Below, in pieces: positions 17,482-26,047 of a stretch of DNA of 64,000 nt (the stretch's first letter is position 1; the number at the start of each line of letters is the position of its first letter). Under the pieces are notes generated by a model. It made no database searches. It saw only the letters and a list, made by a program, of their open reading frames with translations, and was not told where the DNA came from. This DNA comes from DATAOG01 sp963782885 (GTDB lineage Bacteria; Pseudomonadota; Alphaproteobacteria; Geminicoccales; Geminicoccaceae): NCBI GenBank assembly GCA_963782885.1, contig CAWALL010000008.1, positions 620,001 to 684,000 of the forward strand, read 5' to 3'. Made by a program: the position numbers and the translations under genes.

Positions 17482-18567
17482 TCAAAGGCGGGCGCCGTCC
17501 GGCGCCGCGAACAGCGACAGTTGCCGGGGCGAGATGCCGAGCGGCAAGGGCGTGCCGGGCGCCACCGGCCGCTCGCCCGGCATCCGCACGCCGAGCGACA
17601 GCCGGCCGTCGCCGCACCAGACGAGGCTGTCGGCGCCCATCGGCTCGATCATCTCGACCGCGAGGCCCTCGAGCCGGCAGGCGCCGCTGCCATCGGGCGC
17701 CAGATGCTCCGGCCGGATGCCGAGCGTCACCGGCACGCCCGCCTCCGGCCGGCGCCGAAAGTCGTAGCCGTCGAGCGGCACCCTATGGTCGCCGGCGACG
17801 AAAGCCAACCCTAGGTCATCAGGCTCGAGCCGGCCCTCGATGAAGTTCATGCGCGGCGAGCCGACGAAGCCCGCGACGAACAGGTTGGCCGGCCGGTGGT
17901 AGATCTCGGCCGGACTGCCGAGCTGCTGGATCTCGAGCCTTTGCATGACCGCGATCCGATCGGCGAGCGTCAGGGCCTCGATCTGATCATGGGTGACGTA
18001 GATCATCGTCGTCGAGCCCAGCCGCTGGTGCAGGCGCTTGATCTCGACCCGGAGCTCGTTCCTGAGCTGGGCGTCGAGATTCGAGAGCGGCTCGTCGAAC
18101 AGGAAGACCGCGGCGTCGCGGACCAGCGCCCGGCCGATCGCGACCCGCTGGCGCTGGCCGCCCGAGAGCTGCTCGGGCCGGCGGGAGAGCAACGGCTCGA
18201 TCTGCAGCATGGCTGCCGCCTGGCCGACCCGGCGCTCGATCTCGGCCTTGGGGGTCTTCGCCATCTTCAGCCCGAACGACAGGTTCTGGCGCACGTTCAT
18301 GCGCGGATAAAGCGCGTAGGACTGGAACACCATCGCGATGCCGCGGTCCTTGGGCTCCTCCCAGGTGACGTTGCGCTCGCCGATCCAGATTTCCCCGCGG
18401 TCGACCTCGAGCAGGCCCGCGATCGCATTCAGAAGCGTGGACTTGCCGCAGCCCGACGGGCCGAGCAGCACGAGAAACTCGCCGGGCTCGACCTCGAGGT
18501 TCAGGCGGTCGAAGACGCGGACGCCGCCGAAGGCGATGCTGATCTCGCGGACCGAGACCCGGGCCAT
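17482..18567 (-). CDS. Carbohydrate ABC transporter ATP-binding protein, UgpC/MalK family
   Basis: A 361-residue ATPase. Walker A is GPSGCGKST (near residue 37), the signature is LSGGQRQRV, Walker B is VFLFDEPLSNLDAQ, and the C-terminal region of about 120 residues contains the TOBE/OB regulatory domain found in MalK-type proteins. It energises the two permeases encoded just upstream. The gene starts five bases after the previous stop. One MalK-type subunit per operon implies an ATPase homodimer. Family call is firm. Confidence 0.9.
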   Translation of the reverse strand: MARVSVREISIAFGGVRVFDRLNLEVEPGEFLVLLGPSGCGKSTLLNAIAGLLEVDRGEIWIGERNVTWEEPKDRGIAMVFQSYALYPRMNVRQNLSFGLKMAKTPKAEIERRVGQAAAMLQIEPLLSRRPEQLSGGQRQRVAIGRALVRDAAVFLFDEPLSNLDAQLRNELRVEIKRLHQRLGSTTMIYVTHDQIEALTLADRIAVMQRLEIQQLGSPAEIYHRPANLFVAGFVGSPRMNFIEGRLEPDDLGLAFVAGDHRVPLDGYDFRRRPEAGVPVTLGIRPEHLAPDGSGACRLEGLAVEMIEPMGADSLVWCGDGRLSLGVRMPGERPVAPGTPLPLGISPRQLSLFAAPDGARL

Positions 18568-18572
18568 GCCGC

Positions 18573-19457
18573 TCAGCCCTTGATCGCGCCGGCGGCGATG
18601 CCGCGCACGAACCAGCGGCCCGAGACGAAATAGACGACCAGCGGCACGAGGCCGGTCAGGACGGTCGCCGCCATGTCGACGTTGTAGGCGCGCTCGCCCT
18701 GGGTCGAGTTGACGATGTTGTTGAGCTGCACGGTCATCGGCAGGTTGTCGCGGCCGGCGAAGGTCAGGCCTAAGATGAAGTCGTTCCAGATCCCGGTCAC
18801 CTGCAGGATCGTGGCGACGATCAGGATCGGCGTCGACATCGGCAGCACGATCTGGAGAAAAATCGTCAGGAAGCCGCCGCCGTCGATCCGGGCGGCGTTG
18901 AACAATTCCTGCGGCAGCGACGAGTAGTAGTTGCGGAACAGGAGCGTCATGATCGGCAGGCCGAAGACGATGTGGACGACCACGATCCCGGCCAGCGTGT
19001 TGTAGATGCCGAGCACCGAGAACAGCCGGACCAGCGGGTACAGGAAAACCTGGTAGGGAATGAAGGCGCCGATCAGCAAGATCGCGAACAGCAGATCGGC
19101 GCCGCGCACCCGCCAGAACGCGAGCGCGTAGCCGTTCAGCGCGCCGGCCAGGATCGAGAGGATCACGGACGGGATCAGGATCCGGACCGAATTCCAGAAG
19201 CCGACGCTGATGCCATCGCAGCGCAGCCCGGTGCAGGCCTCGGCCCAGGCCGCGATCCAGGGCCGGAGCGTGACCGCGGACGGAAAGGCCAGGATGTTGC
19301 CGAGCCGGATCTCGTCCATGGTTTTCACGGACGTCAGCAGCATGATCCAGAGCGGCAGCAGGAAGAAAAGCGCCGAGACGATGAGGAAGGCGTAGACGCC
19401 GGCCCGGCCCCAGGTGACGTGCCGCGGCCGGCGGCCCGCGGGCCGGGCAGGGGTCAT
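18573..19457 (-). CDS. Carbohydrate ABC transporter permease, MalG family
   Basis: A 294-residue membrane protein with six hydrophobic segments. The cytoplasmic EAA-type loop, which contacts the ATPase, reads PQELFNAARIDGGGF, the form usual for MalG-like permeases. A long periplasmic loop sits between the first two helices. Its start overlaps the end of the preceding permease gene by four bases. It forms the membrane channel together with the MalF-type partner. The substrate is unknown. Confidence 0.9.
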   Translation of the reverse strand: MTPARPAGRRPRHVTWGRAGVYAFLIVSALFFLLPLWIMLLTSVKTMDEIRLGNILAFPSAVTLRPWIAAWAEACTGLRCDGISVGFWNSVRILIPSVILSILAGALNGYALAFWRVRGADLLFAILLIGAFIPYQVFLYPLVRLFSVLGIYNTLAGIVVVHIVFGLPIMTLLFRNYYSSLPQELFNAARIDGGGFLTIFLQIVLPMSTPILIVATILQVTGIWNDFILGLTFAGRDNLPMTVQLNNIVNSTQGERAYNVDMAATVLTGLVPLVVYFVSGRWFVRGIAAGAIKG

Positions 19458-20371
19458 GCCGCCCGCCGCTTCGCGCCGGGCCCGTACTGGGCGTAGAGCC
19501 AGGGTGCTAAGACCGCGATCACGGTCGCCAGCATGACGGTCGCGCAGGCAGTTGCGAGGCCGACGTTGCCGCGCTGGAACAGATGGTCCATCACGAACTT
19601 GGCCGGCATCTCGGACGCGATGCCCGGGCCGCCGCCGGTCATCGCGACCACGAGGTCGTAGACCTTGACGACCGCGATCGCGAGCAGGACGGTCGCCGTG
19701 ATCAGCATCGGCCGCAAGAGCGGCAGCACGATCGAGAGGTAGACCCGCCAGGTCGGAATGCCGTCGACCCGGGTCGCCTTCCAGATGTCCGGATCGACCC
19801 CGCGCAGGCCGGCCAAGAGGATCGCCATCACCAGCCCCGACGACTGCCAGACCGCGGCGATCACCAGCGTGTAGACGACCATCTTCCGGTTCACGAGCCA
19901 GTCGAAGGTGAAGCTCTCAAAGCCGGCGTCGTGCATCAGCTTCTCGAGCCCGAGGCTCGGATTGAGGAACCACTGCCAGACCAGGCCGGTGACGATGAAC
20001 GACATCGCGTGGGGGTACAGAAAAACCGTGCGGAACAGGCCCTCGGCGCGGACCTGCTGGTCGATGAAGACCGCGAGCAGGAAGCCGAGCACGAGGCAGC
20101 CCGCGAGGAACAGCACGCCGAACACGGCGACGTTCTCGGCCGAGATCAGGAAACGGGCGTTGGTCAGCAGGCGCCGGTACTGGTCGAGGCCGACGAAGTC
20201 GAGGGTCGGCAGGAGCTTGGAGCTCGTGAGCGAGAGCCGGACCGTCCAGACCATGCAGCCGAGATAGACCACGACGACCACGACCGCCGCGGGCAGCAGG
20301 GCCAGCCGCGCCGGCAGGCGCGCGGCCAGAGAGCGCCGGCGGCGCGCCGGCAGCCGGATCGCGATCGCCAT
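19454..20371 (-). CDS. Carbohydrate ABC transporter permease, MalF family
   Basis: A 305-residue membrane protein with six hydrophobic segments after a very basic N-terminus (RLPARRRRSLAARLPARL). The EAA-type loop reads DPDIWKATRVDGIPTWRVY. The ATG at 20371 is preferred over an in-frame start at 20404, because the upstream residues are not family-like. The gene follows the binding-protein gene by 56 bases. It forms a heterodimeric channel with the MalG-type permease. Confidence 0.88.
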   Translation of the reverse strand: MAIAIRLPARRRRSLAARLPARLALLPAAVVVVVVYLGCMVWTVRLSLTSSKLLPTLDFVGLDQYRRLLTNARFLISAENVAVFGVLFLAGCLVLGFLLAVFIDQQVRAEGLFRTVFLYPHAMSFIVTGLVWQWFLNPSLGLEKLMHDAGFESFTFDWLVNRKMVVYTLVIAAVWQSSGLVMAILLAGLRGVDPDIWKATRVDGIPTWRVYLSIVLPLLRPMLITATVLLAIAVVKVYDLVVAMTGGGPGIASEMPAKFVMDHLFQRGNVGLATACATVMLATVIAVLAPWLYAQYGPGAKRRAA

Positions 20372-20427
20372 GGGGCCAGTCCCGAAGAGCCTGCCGGCGG
20401 GCACAGACGCCCGCCGGCGTGGCGCTC

Positions 20428-21660
20428 TCAGCCGGCGGTCTCGACCGCCGAGGCGTAGTTGTCGACGAAGGTTTCGACCTTCATCGACGGGTTGTGCCAG
20501 TACTGGGTGATCGCATCCTGCACGGCGCCCACGAGGTCGGGCGTCGAGAGGAAGTTGTCGCTCGGGATCTGCTGCGCCGGGTCACGGAGCTCGGCCATGC
20601 CCTTCTGGGCGCAGATGTCCATGTCCGAGACGTCGACGTCGAGGCGGACCGGCACCGAGCCCTTCTTCATGTTGAACTCGAGCTGGGTCTCGGGCGCGAA
20701 CATCACCTCGGCGAGCTTGTCCTGGGCCGCCTTCTGCGCCGGATCGTCGATCTTCGGGAACACGAACACGTCGCCGCCCATCACGTAGCCGCCGCCCAGA
20801 ATCGTGCAGCCGTACTGCTCGCCCGGCGTCTGGCCGGCGGCGATGAACTCGCCCTTGGCCCAGTCGCCCATCATCTGGACCGCGGCCTTGCCGGTGATCA
20901 CGAGATTGGTCGCATCGTTCCAGTTGCGGCCGGGGCTGCCCTCGTCGACGAGGCCGCGCAGCTCGCCGAAGGTCGCCGCAGCCTTGCGGAAGCCCTCGCT
21001 CCGGACCGCCTCGGGATCCTCGCCGGTCAGCACCTTGCGATAGAGCTCGGGCCCGGCCTCCTCCAGCAGGACCGCGTTGAACAGGAGACGCTCCTGCCAG
21101 GGCTGGCCGCCCTGGGCCAGCGGAATCACGCCCGCATCCTTGAGCTTGGGCCCGAGCGCGATCAGGTCGGCGAAGCTCTTGGGCGGCTCGAGGTTAGCGT
21201 CGGCGAAGATCTTGGAATTGTACCAGAGCCAGTTCTGGCCGTGGATGTTGACCGGGACCGCGTAGACCTTGCCGTCCCGGGTGATCGCCTTGACGATCGC
21301 CGGCGGCAGCACCTTCTGCCAGTGCTCATGGGCGGCAAGCTCGTCGAGGTCGCGCAACAGGCCGTTGGCGACCAGCTCGTCGAACTGCTTGCCGGTATTG
21401 AACTGCATCGCGGTCGGCGGGTCGCCGCCGACGATCCGGTTGATGCCGGCGGTGCGCGCAGCCTCGCCGCTGGCGATCGCGCTGTCGACCCAGGTGCCGC
21501 CAGCCTCGGTGAACTTGTCGGCGAACACCTTGACCGCCGCCGACTCGCCGCCCGAGGTCCACCAGTGAATGACCTCGGCTTTCATGTCCTGGGCGCTCGC
21601 CTGGGCTGCGCCGAGCGCGACCAATACCGTCGCGAGACAGACTTTCCGGATCTTCCGCAT
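20428..21660 (-). CDS. Carbohydrate ABC transporter periplasmic binding protein (family 1)
   Basis: A 410-residue binding protein with a cleavable signal peptide (basic MRKIRK, hydrophobic core, likely cut after AQASA near residue 23). The mature start resembles glucose/mannose-type binding proteins (AEVIHWWTSGGESAA), and aromatic residues such as those in GQNWLWYNSKIF are of the kind that stack on sugar rings. The signature segment of extracellular solute-binding family 1 is recognisable. It is the first gene of the minus-strand operon and faces away from the plus-strand CheB gene, so its promoter must lie in the 136-base gap. The order binding protein, MalF, MalG, MalK, isomerase, dehydrogenase is a complete uptake and catabolism unit. 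Confidence 0.9.
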   Translation of the reverse strand: MRKIRKVCLATVLVALGAAQASAQDMKAEVIHWWTSGGESAAVKVFADKFTEAGGTWVDSAIASGEAARTAGINRIVGGDPPTAMQFNTGKQFDELVANGLLRDLDELAAHEHWQKVLPPAIVKAITRDGKVYAVPVNIHGQNWLWYNSKIFADANLEPPKSFADLIALGPKLKDAGVIPLAQGGQPWQERLLFNAVLLEEAGPELYRKVLTGEDPEAVRSEGFRKAAATFGELRGLVDEGSPGRNWNDATNLVITGKAAVQMMGDWAKGEFIAAGQTPGEQYGCTILGGGYVMGGDVFVFPKIDDPAQKAAQDKLAEVMFAPETQLEFNMKKGSVPVRLDVDVSDMDICAQKGMAELRDPAQQIPSDNFLSTPDLVGAVQDAITQYWHNPSMKVETFVDNYASAVETAG

Positions 21661-21667
21661 TGACCGG

Positions 21668-21674
21668 CCTCCCT
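21668..21674 (-). promoter_or_regulatory. Strong ribosome binding site of the binding-protein gene
   Basis: On the minus strand the sequence reads AGGGAGG, separated by seven bases from the ATG at 21660. It supports the chosen start and suggests high translation, as expected for a periplasmic receptor. The 136-base divergent gap also must hold the promoters of both flanking units, but no clear -35/-10 pair was found. Confidence 0.7.
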
Positions 21675-21796
21675 GCTGACTGCTCTGGTGGTAAACCTTT
21701 GCCGGGCGCTTGACGAGGGGCTTGTTGCGCCAAGGCGCCCGAGTGCTCGCGCCAGGACATCAGCCGCTCCGATGCGCTGCAGCGAGATGAAAGGCG

Positions 21797-22390
21797 ATGT
21801 CCCTCCCGCCCGCGCGTCGCGATGTGATCGCCATCGGGGCTTCCGCCGGCGGCCTTCAGGAGATCGCGGCCATCCTGAGACTCCTGCCCGCGGATCTGCC
21901 CGCGATCGTGCTGGTCGTGCTCCATCGGCCCGGCGATCAGGTGAGCCGTCTGCGCGAGGTGCTGGCCCGCAAGAGCCGGATGCCCGTGGTCGAGGCCGCC
22001 CAGGGGGAAGAGCTGCACGTCGGGATCTGTTACCTGGGGCAGCCGGCCGAGCACCTCGGGATCGATCGGCTGGTGCACGCGCAGCTGACCTCCGATCCGG
22101 GCGGCAAGGGTCGCCGCGGCCAGACGATCGACGACCTCTTCGCCTCGGTCGCCGACCATGCCGGACCGCGGGCGATCGGCGTGCTGCTGTCGGGGGTCCT
22201 GCGGGATGGCAGCAAGGGCCTGGCCGCGATCAAGCGGGCCGGTGGCATCACGATGGTCCAGACGCCCTCCGAGGCGCTGTTCGCCGGCATGCCGGAGTCC
22301 GCGATCGCGCGCGCCGGCGTGATCGACGTCATCGCCCCGACCGCGCAGATCGCACGGGCCATCGAACGCTACGTGCGGGCTCAGGACTAG
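21797..22390 (+). CDS. cheB: Stand-alone CheB-type methylesterase domain
   Basis: A 197-residue protein consisting only of the CheB methylesterase catalytic domain. The Ser-His-Asp triad is visible: Ser16 in GASAGG, His43 in VLHRPGD and Asp137 in LRDGSKG. The N-terminal receiver domain of full CheB is missing, so activity would not depend on phosphorylation in cis. In chemotaxis CheB removes methyl groups from receptor glutamates. No chemotaxis genes are near. Stand-alone CheB domains also occur beside hybrid kinases and CheR-type methyltransferases in other signalling systems. Here it stands between a sugar importer and a kinase/dehydrogenase set, with the large hybrid kinase 3.7 kb downstream. 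Its target is unknown. Confidence 0.85.
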   Translation: MSLPPARRDVIAIGASAGGLQEIAAILRLLPADLPAIVLVVLHRPGDQVSRLREVLARKSRMPVVEAAQGEELHVGICYLGQPAEHLGIDRLVHAQLTSDPGGKGRRGQTIDDLFASVADHAGPRAIGVLLSGVLRDGSKGLAAIKRAGGITMVQTPSEALFAGMPESAIARAGVIDVIAPTAQIARAIERYVRAQD

Positions 22391-22513
22391 GGTGCGCTCC
22401 GAGCAGCCGTAAGCCCGCAACCCGACGTCGCCACCACCGCCGACCGCCTCCTGGCTTTCGCCGACGTTGCTGGCATACTCGGCGTCTACGCGAGGAGGTG
22501 CCAGGCCAGGCCG

Positions 22514-23188
22514 ATGGACTTCATCTTCATGCTGACCCGCGACGACCGGACCGTGCTCGATGCGCTCGACGTGCTGGACGAGATCCGGCCGCTCGAGCTC
22601 CGCCACATCGGGTTCAAGGACGTGGGCCTCGAGCCCGCCCTGATGCGGGAGCTGAACCGGAAGATCAAGGCGCAGGGCGCCACCAGCTGGCTCGAGGTGG
22701 TCGACACCGCGCCCGGGGCCACGCTCGCCGCGGCGCGCGCCGCGATCGAGATCGGCGTCGACCGGCTGCTCGGCGGCGCCGACGTCCAGGCCGTGCTCGC
22801 GCTGCTCGCGGGCACCGGCATCCGTTACTACCCGTTCCCGGGCGCGCCGCACGGCCATCCGACCGTGCTCGGCGGTCGGCTGGACCAGATCGCGGCCGAT
22901 TGCGCGGCCTTCCGGGCCAAGGGCTGCGCCGGGGCCGACCTGCTCGCTTACCGCGCGACCGACGCCGAGCCGCTCGAGCTGGTGCAGGCCGCGCGCCAGG
23001 CGCTCGGCGACCGCACGCTGATCGTTGCCGGCAGCATCGACCGGCCGGCGCGCGTCCGGGCGCTCGCCGCGGCCGGCGCCGATGCCTTCACGATCGGCTC
23101 GGCGGTCTTCAACGGCGCGTTCGCGCCACGCCAGGGCGCGCTCGTCGCGCAACTGCGCGCGGTGCTGGCCGCCTGCGGCCCAGGATGA
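22514..23188 (+). CDS. Unrecognised protein with TIM-barrel phosphate-binding features
   Basis: A 224-residue soluble protein without a signal peptide. The strand/helix alternation (FIFMLTRDD, RHIGFKDVGL, WLEVVDTA, RLLGGAD, LLAYRAT, LIVAGSIDR, FTIGSAVF) fits an eight-fold beta/alpha barrel. The last two strands carry Gly-rich turns (VAGSIDRP and TIGSAVFNG) like the phosphate-binding site of HisA/HisF/TrpC-type barrels. I do not recognise a specific family or reaction. It is followed ten bases later by an FGGY kinase and then a glycerol-1-phosphate-dehydrogenase-like enzyme, so it probably acts on the phosphorylated product of that kinase as an isomerase, epimerase or aldolase. AGGAGG at 22493-22498 is 15 bases from the ATG, longer than usual. 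Confidence 0.72.
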   Translation: MDFIFMLTRDDRTVLDALDVLDEIRPLELRHIGFKDVGLEPALMRELNRKIKAQGATSWLEVVDTAPGATLAAARAAIEIGVDRLLGGADVQAVLALLAGTGIRYYPFPGAPHGHPTVLGGRLDQIAADCAAFRAKGCAGADLLAYRATDAEPLELVQAARQALGDRTLIVAGSIDRPARVRALAAAGADAFTIGSAVFNGAFAPRQGALVAQLRAVLAACGPG

Positions 23189-23198
23189 TCGCCGGCCC

Positions 23199-24656
23199 AT
23201 GATCGTCGGGATCGACATCGGGACCCAGAGCCTGAAGGCCGTGGTCACCGACGATGAGCTGCGGCCGCGCGGCCAGGCGGCGATCGCCTACCGGCCATCC
23301 TATCCGCGCCCGGGCTGGGCCGAGCAGGATTCGCGGCTCTGGGAGCAGGCCCTGGGACCGGCGATCGCGCGTGCCCTCGAGGCGGCCGGCTGCCCGCCGG
23401 ACGCGGTCCGTGCGCTCGGCGTCTGCGGCCAGCTCGACGGCTGCGTCGCGGTTGACCGGGACGGGCAGGCGCTGGCACCGTGTTTGATCTGGATGGACCG
23501 GCGCGCCGAGGCCGAAACCCGGGGCGTTCCGGCCGAGCGCATCCGGACCCGGGCCGGGCTCGTGCTCGATGCCACCCACATGGCGGCCAAGGCGCGCTGG
23601 CTGAAGCGCCATCTGGAGGCGCCGGCCCGGATCCGCCGCTTCCACCAGCCGGTCTCCCACCTGGTCGCGCGGTTGACCGGCGAGCACGTCTTCGACCACG
23701 GCCTCGCCTCGACCACGATGGTCTACGACCTCGCCCGTCGCACCTTCGATCGCGGCCTGCTCGAGCTCTTCGATCTGACCGTGGACGAGCTGCCGGCGAT
23801 CGCGGAAGCCTCCGACCGCGCCGGTTGCCTGAACGGAGAAGGCGCGGCGCTGACCGGCCTGCCGGAAGGCCTGCCGGTCGCGGTCGGCACCGGCGACGAC
23901 TTCTCGAACCCGCTCGGCGCCGGGCTGGTCGAGCGCGGCAAATTCGCCTGCGCGCTCGGCACCGCCGAGGTCGTGGGCGCGCTCCACGACGCGCCGGCGA
24001 TCGACCGCCGCGGCCTGGTCGAGACCCACGGCTATCCCGGCGGCCGCTTCTTCATCGAGAACCCGGGCTGGCTCGCCGGCGGCGCGCTCGCCTGGTTCGT
24101 CGACACCTTTCGGATGCGCGACGTCCAGGAGCTCGACGCGCTGGCCGCGAGCGCCCCGGCCGGCGCCGACGGGATCACCTTCCTGCCGGCGCTCTCGGGC
24201 GCGATGACGCCGGAATGGATCGCCGCGGCGCGCGGCTGCTTCTATGGCCTCAGCGCCGCCCACGGCAGCGCCCATCTGGCCCGGGCGGTGCTCGAGGGCT
24301 GCGCCTTTGCGATGCGCGACGTGCTCGAGCGGCTCCTCGAGATGGGCCTCGCGATCGACGCGATTGTGCTGCTCGGCGGCGGCGCCCGCAGCGCGCTCTG
24401 GGCCCAGATCCGCGCCGACCTGACCGGCCTGCCGGTTGAGCTGCCGCAGTCTGTCGACACGTCGCCGATCGCCGCCGCGATGCTCGCCGCGGTCGCCGCG
24501 GGCGTGCAGTCCTCGCTCGCCGCCGCCGCCCCCCTGGTCGCGGGCGAGGTCAGGACGATCGAGCCCGACCCCACCAAAAAAGCAGCCTCCGACGACGCTT
24601 ATGGCGCCTACCGCAAGCTCTTTCTCAGCCTGCGGCCGATGTTCCGGGAGCGGTGA
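23199..24656 (+). CDS. FGGY-family carbohydrate kinase
   Basis: A 485-residue sugar kinase of the xylulokinase/glycerol kinase superfamily. The first phosphate loop is GIDIGTQSLKAVV at residues 3-15. A GTGDD/LGTAEV region around residue 230-265 marks the start of the second domain, and LLGGGARSALWAQI near residue 390 matches the FGGY adenosine-binding signature. The ATG at 23199 is chosen since the protein must begin at the P-loop. An open frame further upstream overlaps the previous gene. It phosphorylates an imported sugar or polyol, presumably the substrate of the divergent importer. The stop overlaps the next ATG (TGATG). Family call is firm; the substrate is unknown. Confidence 0.88.
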   Translation: MIVGIDIGTQSLKAVVTDDELRPRGQAAIAYRPSYPRPGWAEQDSRLWEQALGPAIARALEAAGCPPDAVRALGVCGQLDGCVAVDRDGQALAPCLIWMDRRAEAETRGVPAERIRTRAGLVLDATHMAAKARWLKRHLEAPARIRRFHQPVSHLVARLTGEHVFDHGLASTTMVYDLARRTFDRGLLELFDLTVDELPAIAEASDRAGCLNGEGAALTGLPEGLPVAVGTGDDFSNPLGAGLVERGKFACALGTAEVVGALHDAPAIDRRGLVETHGYPGGRFFIENPGWLAGGALAWFVDTFRMRDVQELDALAASAPAGADGITFLPALSGAMTPEWIAAARGCFYGLSAAHGSAHLARAVLEGCAFAMRDVLERLLEMGLAIDAIVLLGGGARSALWAQIRADLTGLPVELPQSVDTSPIAAAMLAAVAAGVQSSLAAAAPLVAGEVRTIEPDPTKKAASDDAYGAYRKLFLSLRPMFRER

Positions 24657-25948
24657 TGGCGCCGGACACGCTGGAGAAACTCCTGGCCGGCGAGTTCCGC
24701 GACCCCGAGGGCGGCGAGCCGCTGGTCGCGCCGATCCGGACCGTGGTGATCGAGGACAGCCTCGCCGGCCGCGAGGCCGACCTGGTCGCGCAGCTGGACC
24801 TCGGCAGCCGGCTCGCGGTCGTCAGCGATCCGACCACGCGGGCGGTGCTCGGGCGCCGCGTCGAGCAGGCGCTCGGCCCGATCGCCGAGGTCGAGAGCAT
24901 CGTCCTGCCGGCGCAGCCGGAGCCGGACCTCGAGACCGTCAACCGCCTGCGCCGGGCGATCGGGTCGGCGGGTGCCCTGATCGCGGTCGGCTCCGGCACC
25001 ATCAACGACCTCTGCAAGTACGCGTCCGCCCAGGCCGGCCTGCCGTTCGCGGTGTTCGCGACCGCGCCCTCGATGAACGGCTACACCTCGATCAACGCCG
25101 CGATCACGACCCTGGGCCACAAGCGCTCGCTCGCCGCCCGGCCGGCCGCGGCCGTGTTCCTCGACCTCGAGGTGCTGGCGGCAGCGCCGGTCCGGATGAT
25201 CCGGGCCGGGCTCGGCGACTGCCTCTGCCGGGCGACGGCGCAGGCCGACTGGCTGCTCGCCCACCTGCTGCTCGGCCGCCCTTACCGGCAGGCGCCGTTC
25301 GCGCTGCTCGCCGAGGACGAGGGCCCGCTGCTCGCAGCCTCGGCCGAGCTGGTGGCGGGCGACCTCGACGCGATCCGGCGCCTGGTCAAGACCCTCGTGC
25401 TGTCCGGCTTCGGCATGGCCCTTTGCGGCGGCAGCGAGCCCGCGAGCCAGGGCGAGCATCTGATCAGCCACTACGCCGACATGCTGGGCGATCCCGCCTG
25501 GCCCGCAAGCTTCCACGGCGAGCAGATCGGGGTCGCGACGCTGACGATGGCGCGCTTGCAGGCGCAGATCCTGGACGGTCCGCCGCCGCACGTCGATCCC
25601 TCGCGGATCGACGAGGCGGCGCTCAGCCGCCACTTCGGCCCCGAGCTCGGCCATGCCTGCTGGCAGGAGTTCCGCAAGAAGCGCGTCGACCCCGGCGCCG
25701 CGATCCAGCTCAACCACCGGCTCCGCGAGCGCTGGGACGAGATCCGTGCCCGGATCGGCGCGATCCACAAAGCTCCCGAGGAGCTGGGCGCGGTCCTGGA
25801 GCGGGCCGGCGCGCCGACCACGCCCGAGGCGCTCGGCTGGCCGCGCGCCTTCTACCAGCAGGCCGTCCGCCACGCCCGCTTCATCCGCAACCGGTACACG
25901 TTCCTCGATCTGGCCGCCGACAGCGGCTCGGTCGATCGCCCGGGCTGA
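24656..25948 (+). CDS. Glycerol-1-phosphate dehydrogenase-like enzyme (AraM/EgsA family)
   Basis: A 430-residue member of the iron-dependent alcohol dehydrogenase/dehydroquinate synthase superfamily. The nucleotide-binding segment GSGTINDLCKYASAQAGLPF and the following TAPSMNGYTS match sn-glycerol-1-phosphate dehydrogenases, including bacterial AraM. Metal-ligand positions are seen as Asp in GDCLCRATAQADW and His in SQGEHLISHY. The start is the ATG in the TGATG overlap with the kinase gene. The product may oxidise or reduce a polyol phosphate made by the FGGY kinase. In archaea the family makes membrane lipid backbones and in Bacillus araM lies in the arabinose operon. Neither role is shown here. 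Confidence 0.83.
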   Translation: MAPDTLEKLLAGEFRDPEGGEPLVAPIRTVVIEDSLAGREADLVAQLDLGSRLAVVSDPTTRAVLGRRVEQALGPIAEVESIVLPAQPEPDLETVNRLRRAIGSAGALIAVGSGTINDLCKYASAQAGLPFAVFATAPSMNGYTSINAAITTLGHKRSLAARPAAAVFLDLEVLAAAPVRMIRAGLGDCLCRATAQADWLLAHLLLGRPYRQAPFALLAEDEGPLLAASAELVAGDLDAIRRLVKTLVLSGFGMALCGGSEPASQGEHLISHYADMLGDPAWPASFHGEQIGVATLTMARLQAQILDGPPPHVDPSRIDEAALSRHFGPELGHACWQEFRKKRVDPGAAIQLNHRLRERWDEIRARIGAIHKAPEELGAVLERAGAPTTPEALGWPRAFYQQAVRHARFIRNRYTFLDLAADSGSVDRPG

Positions 25949-26035
25949 GCGGCCGCCGCGGAGCTTGTGCACCCTGGGCCATCGGCTATCCTGCGCGACC
26001 GGCGGCGGACGGGAGACCGCCGGCCGCCGAATCCC

Positions 26036-26040
26036 GGAGG
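26036..26040 (+). promoter_or_regulatory. Ribosome binding site that sets a TTG start
   Basis: GGAGG lies seven bases before TTG at 26048. This is the only well-placed ribosome site near the N-terminus of the hybrid kinase, and the first residues after it lead directly into the PAS region. It decides the TTG start over a frame opening at 25967 and an internal ATG at 26120. Confidence 0.7.
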
Positions 26041-26047
26041 GTGCTGC

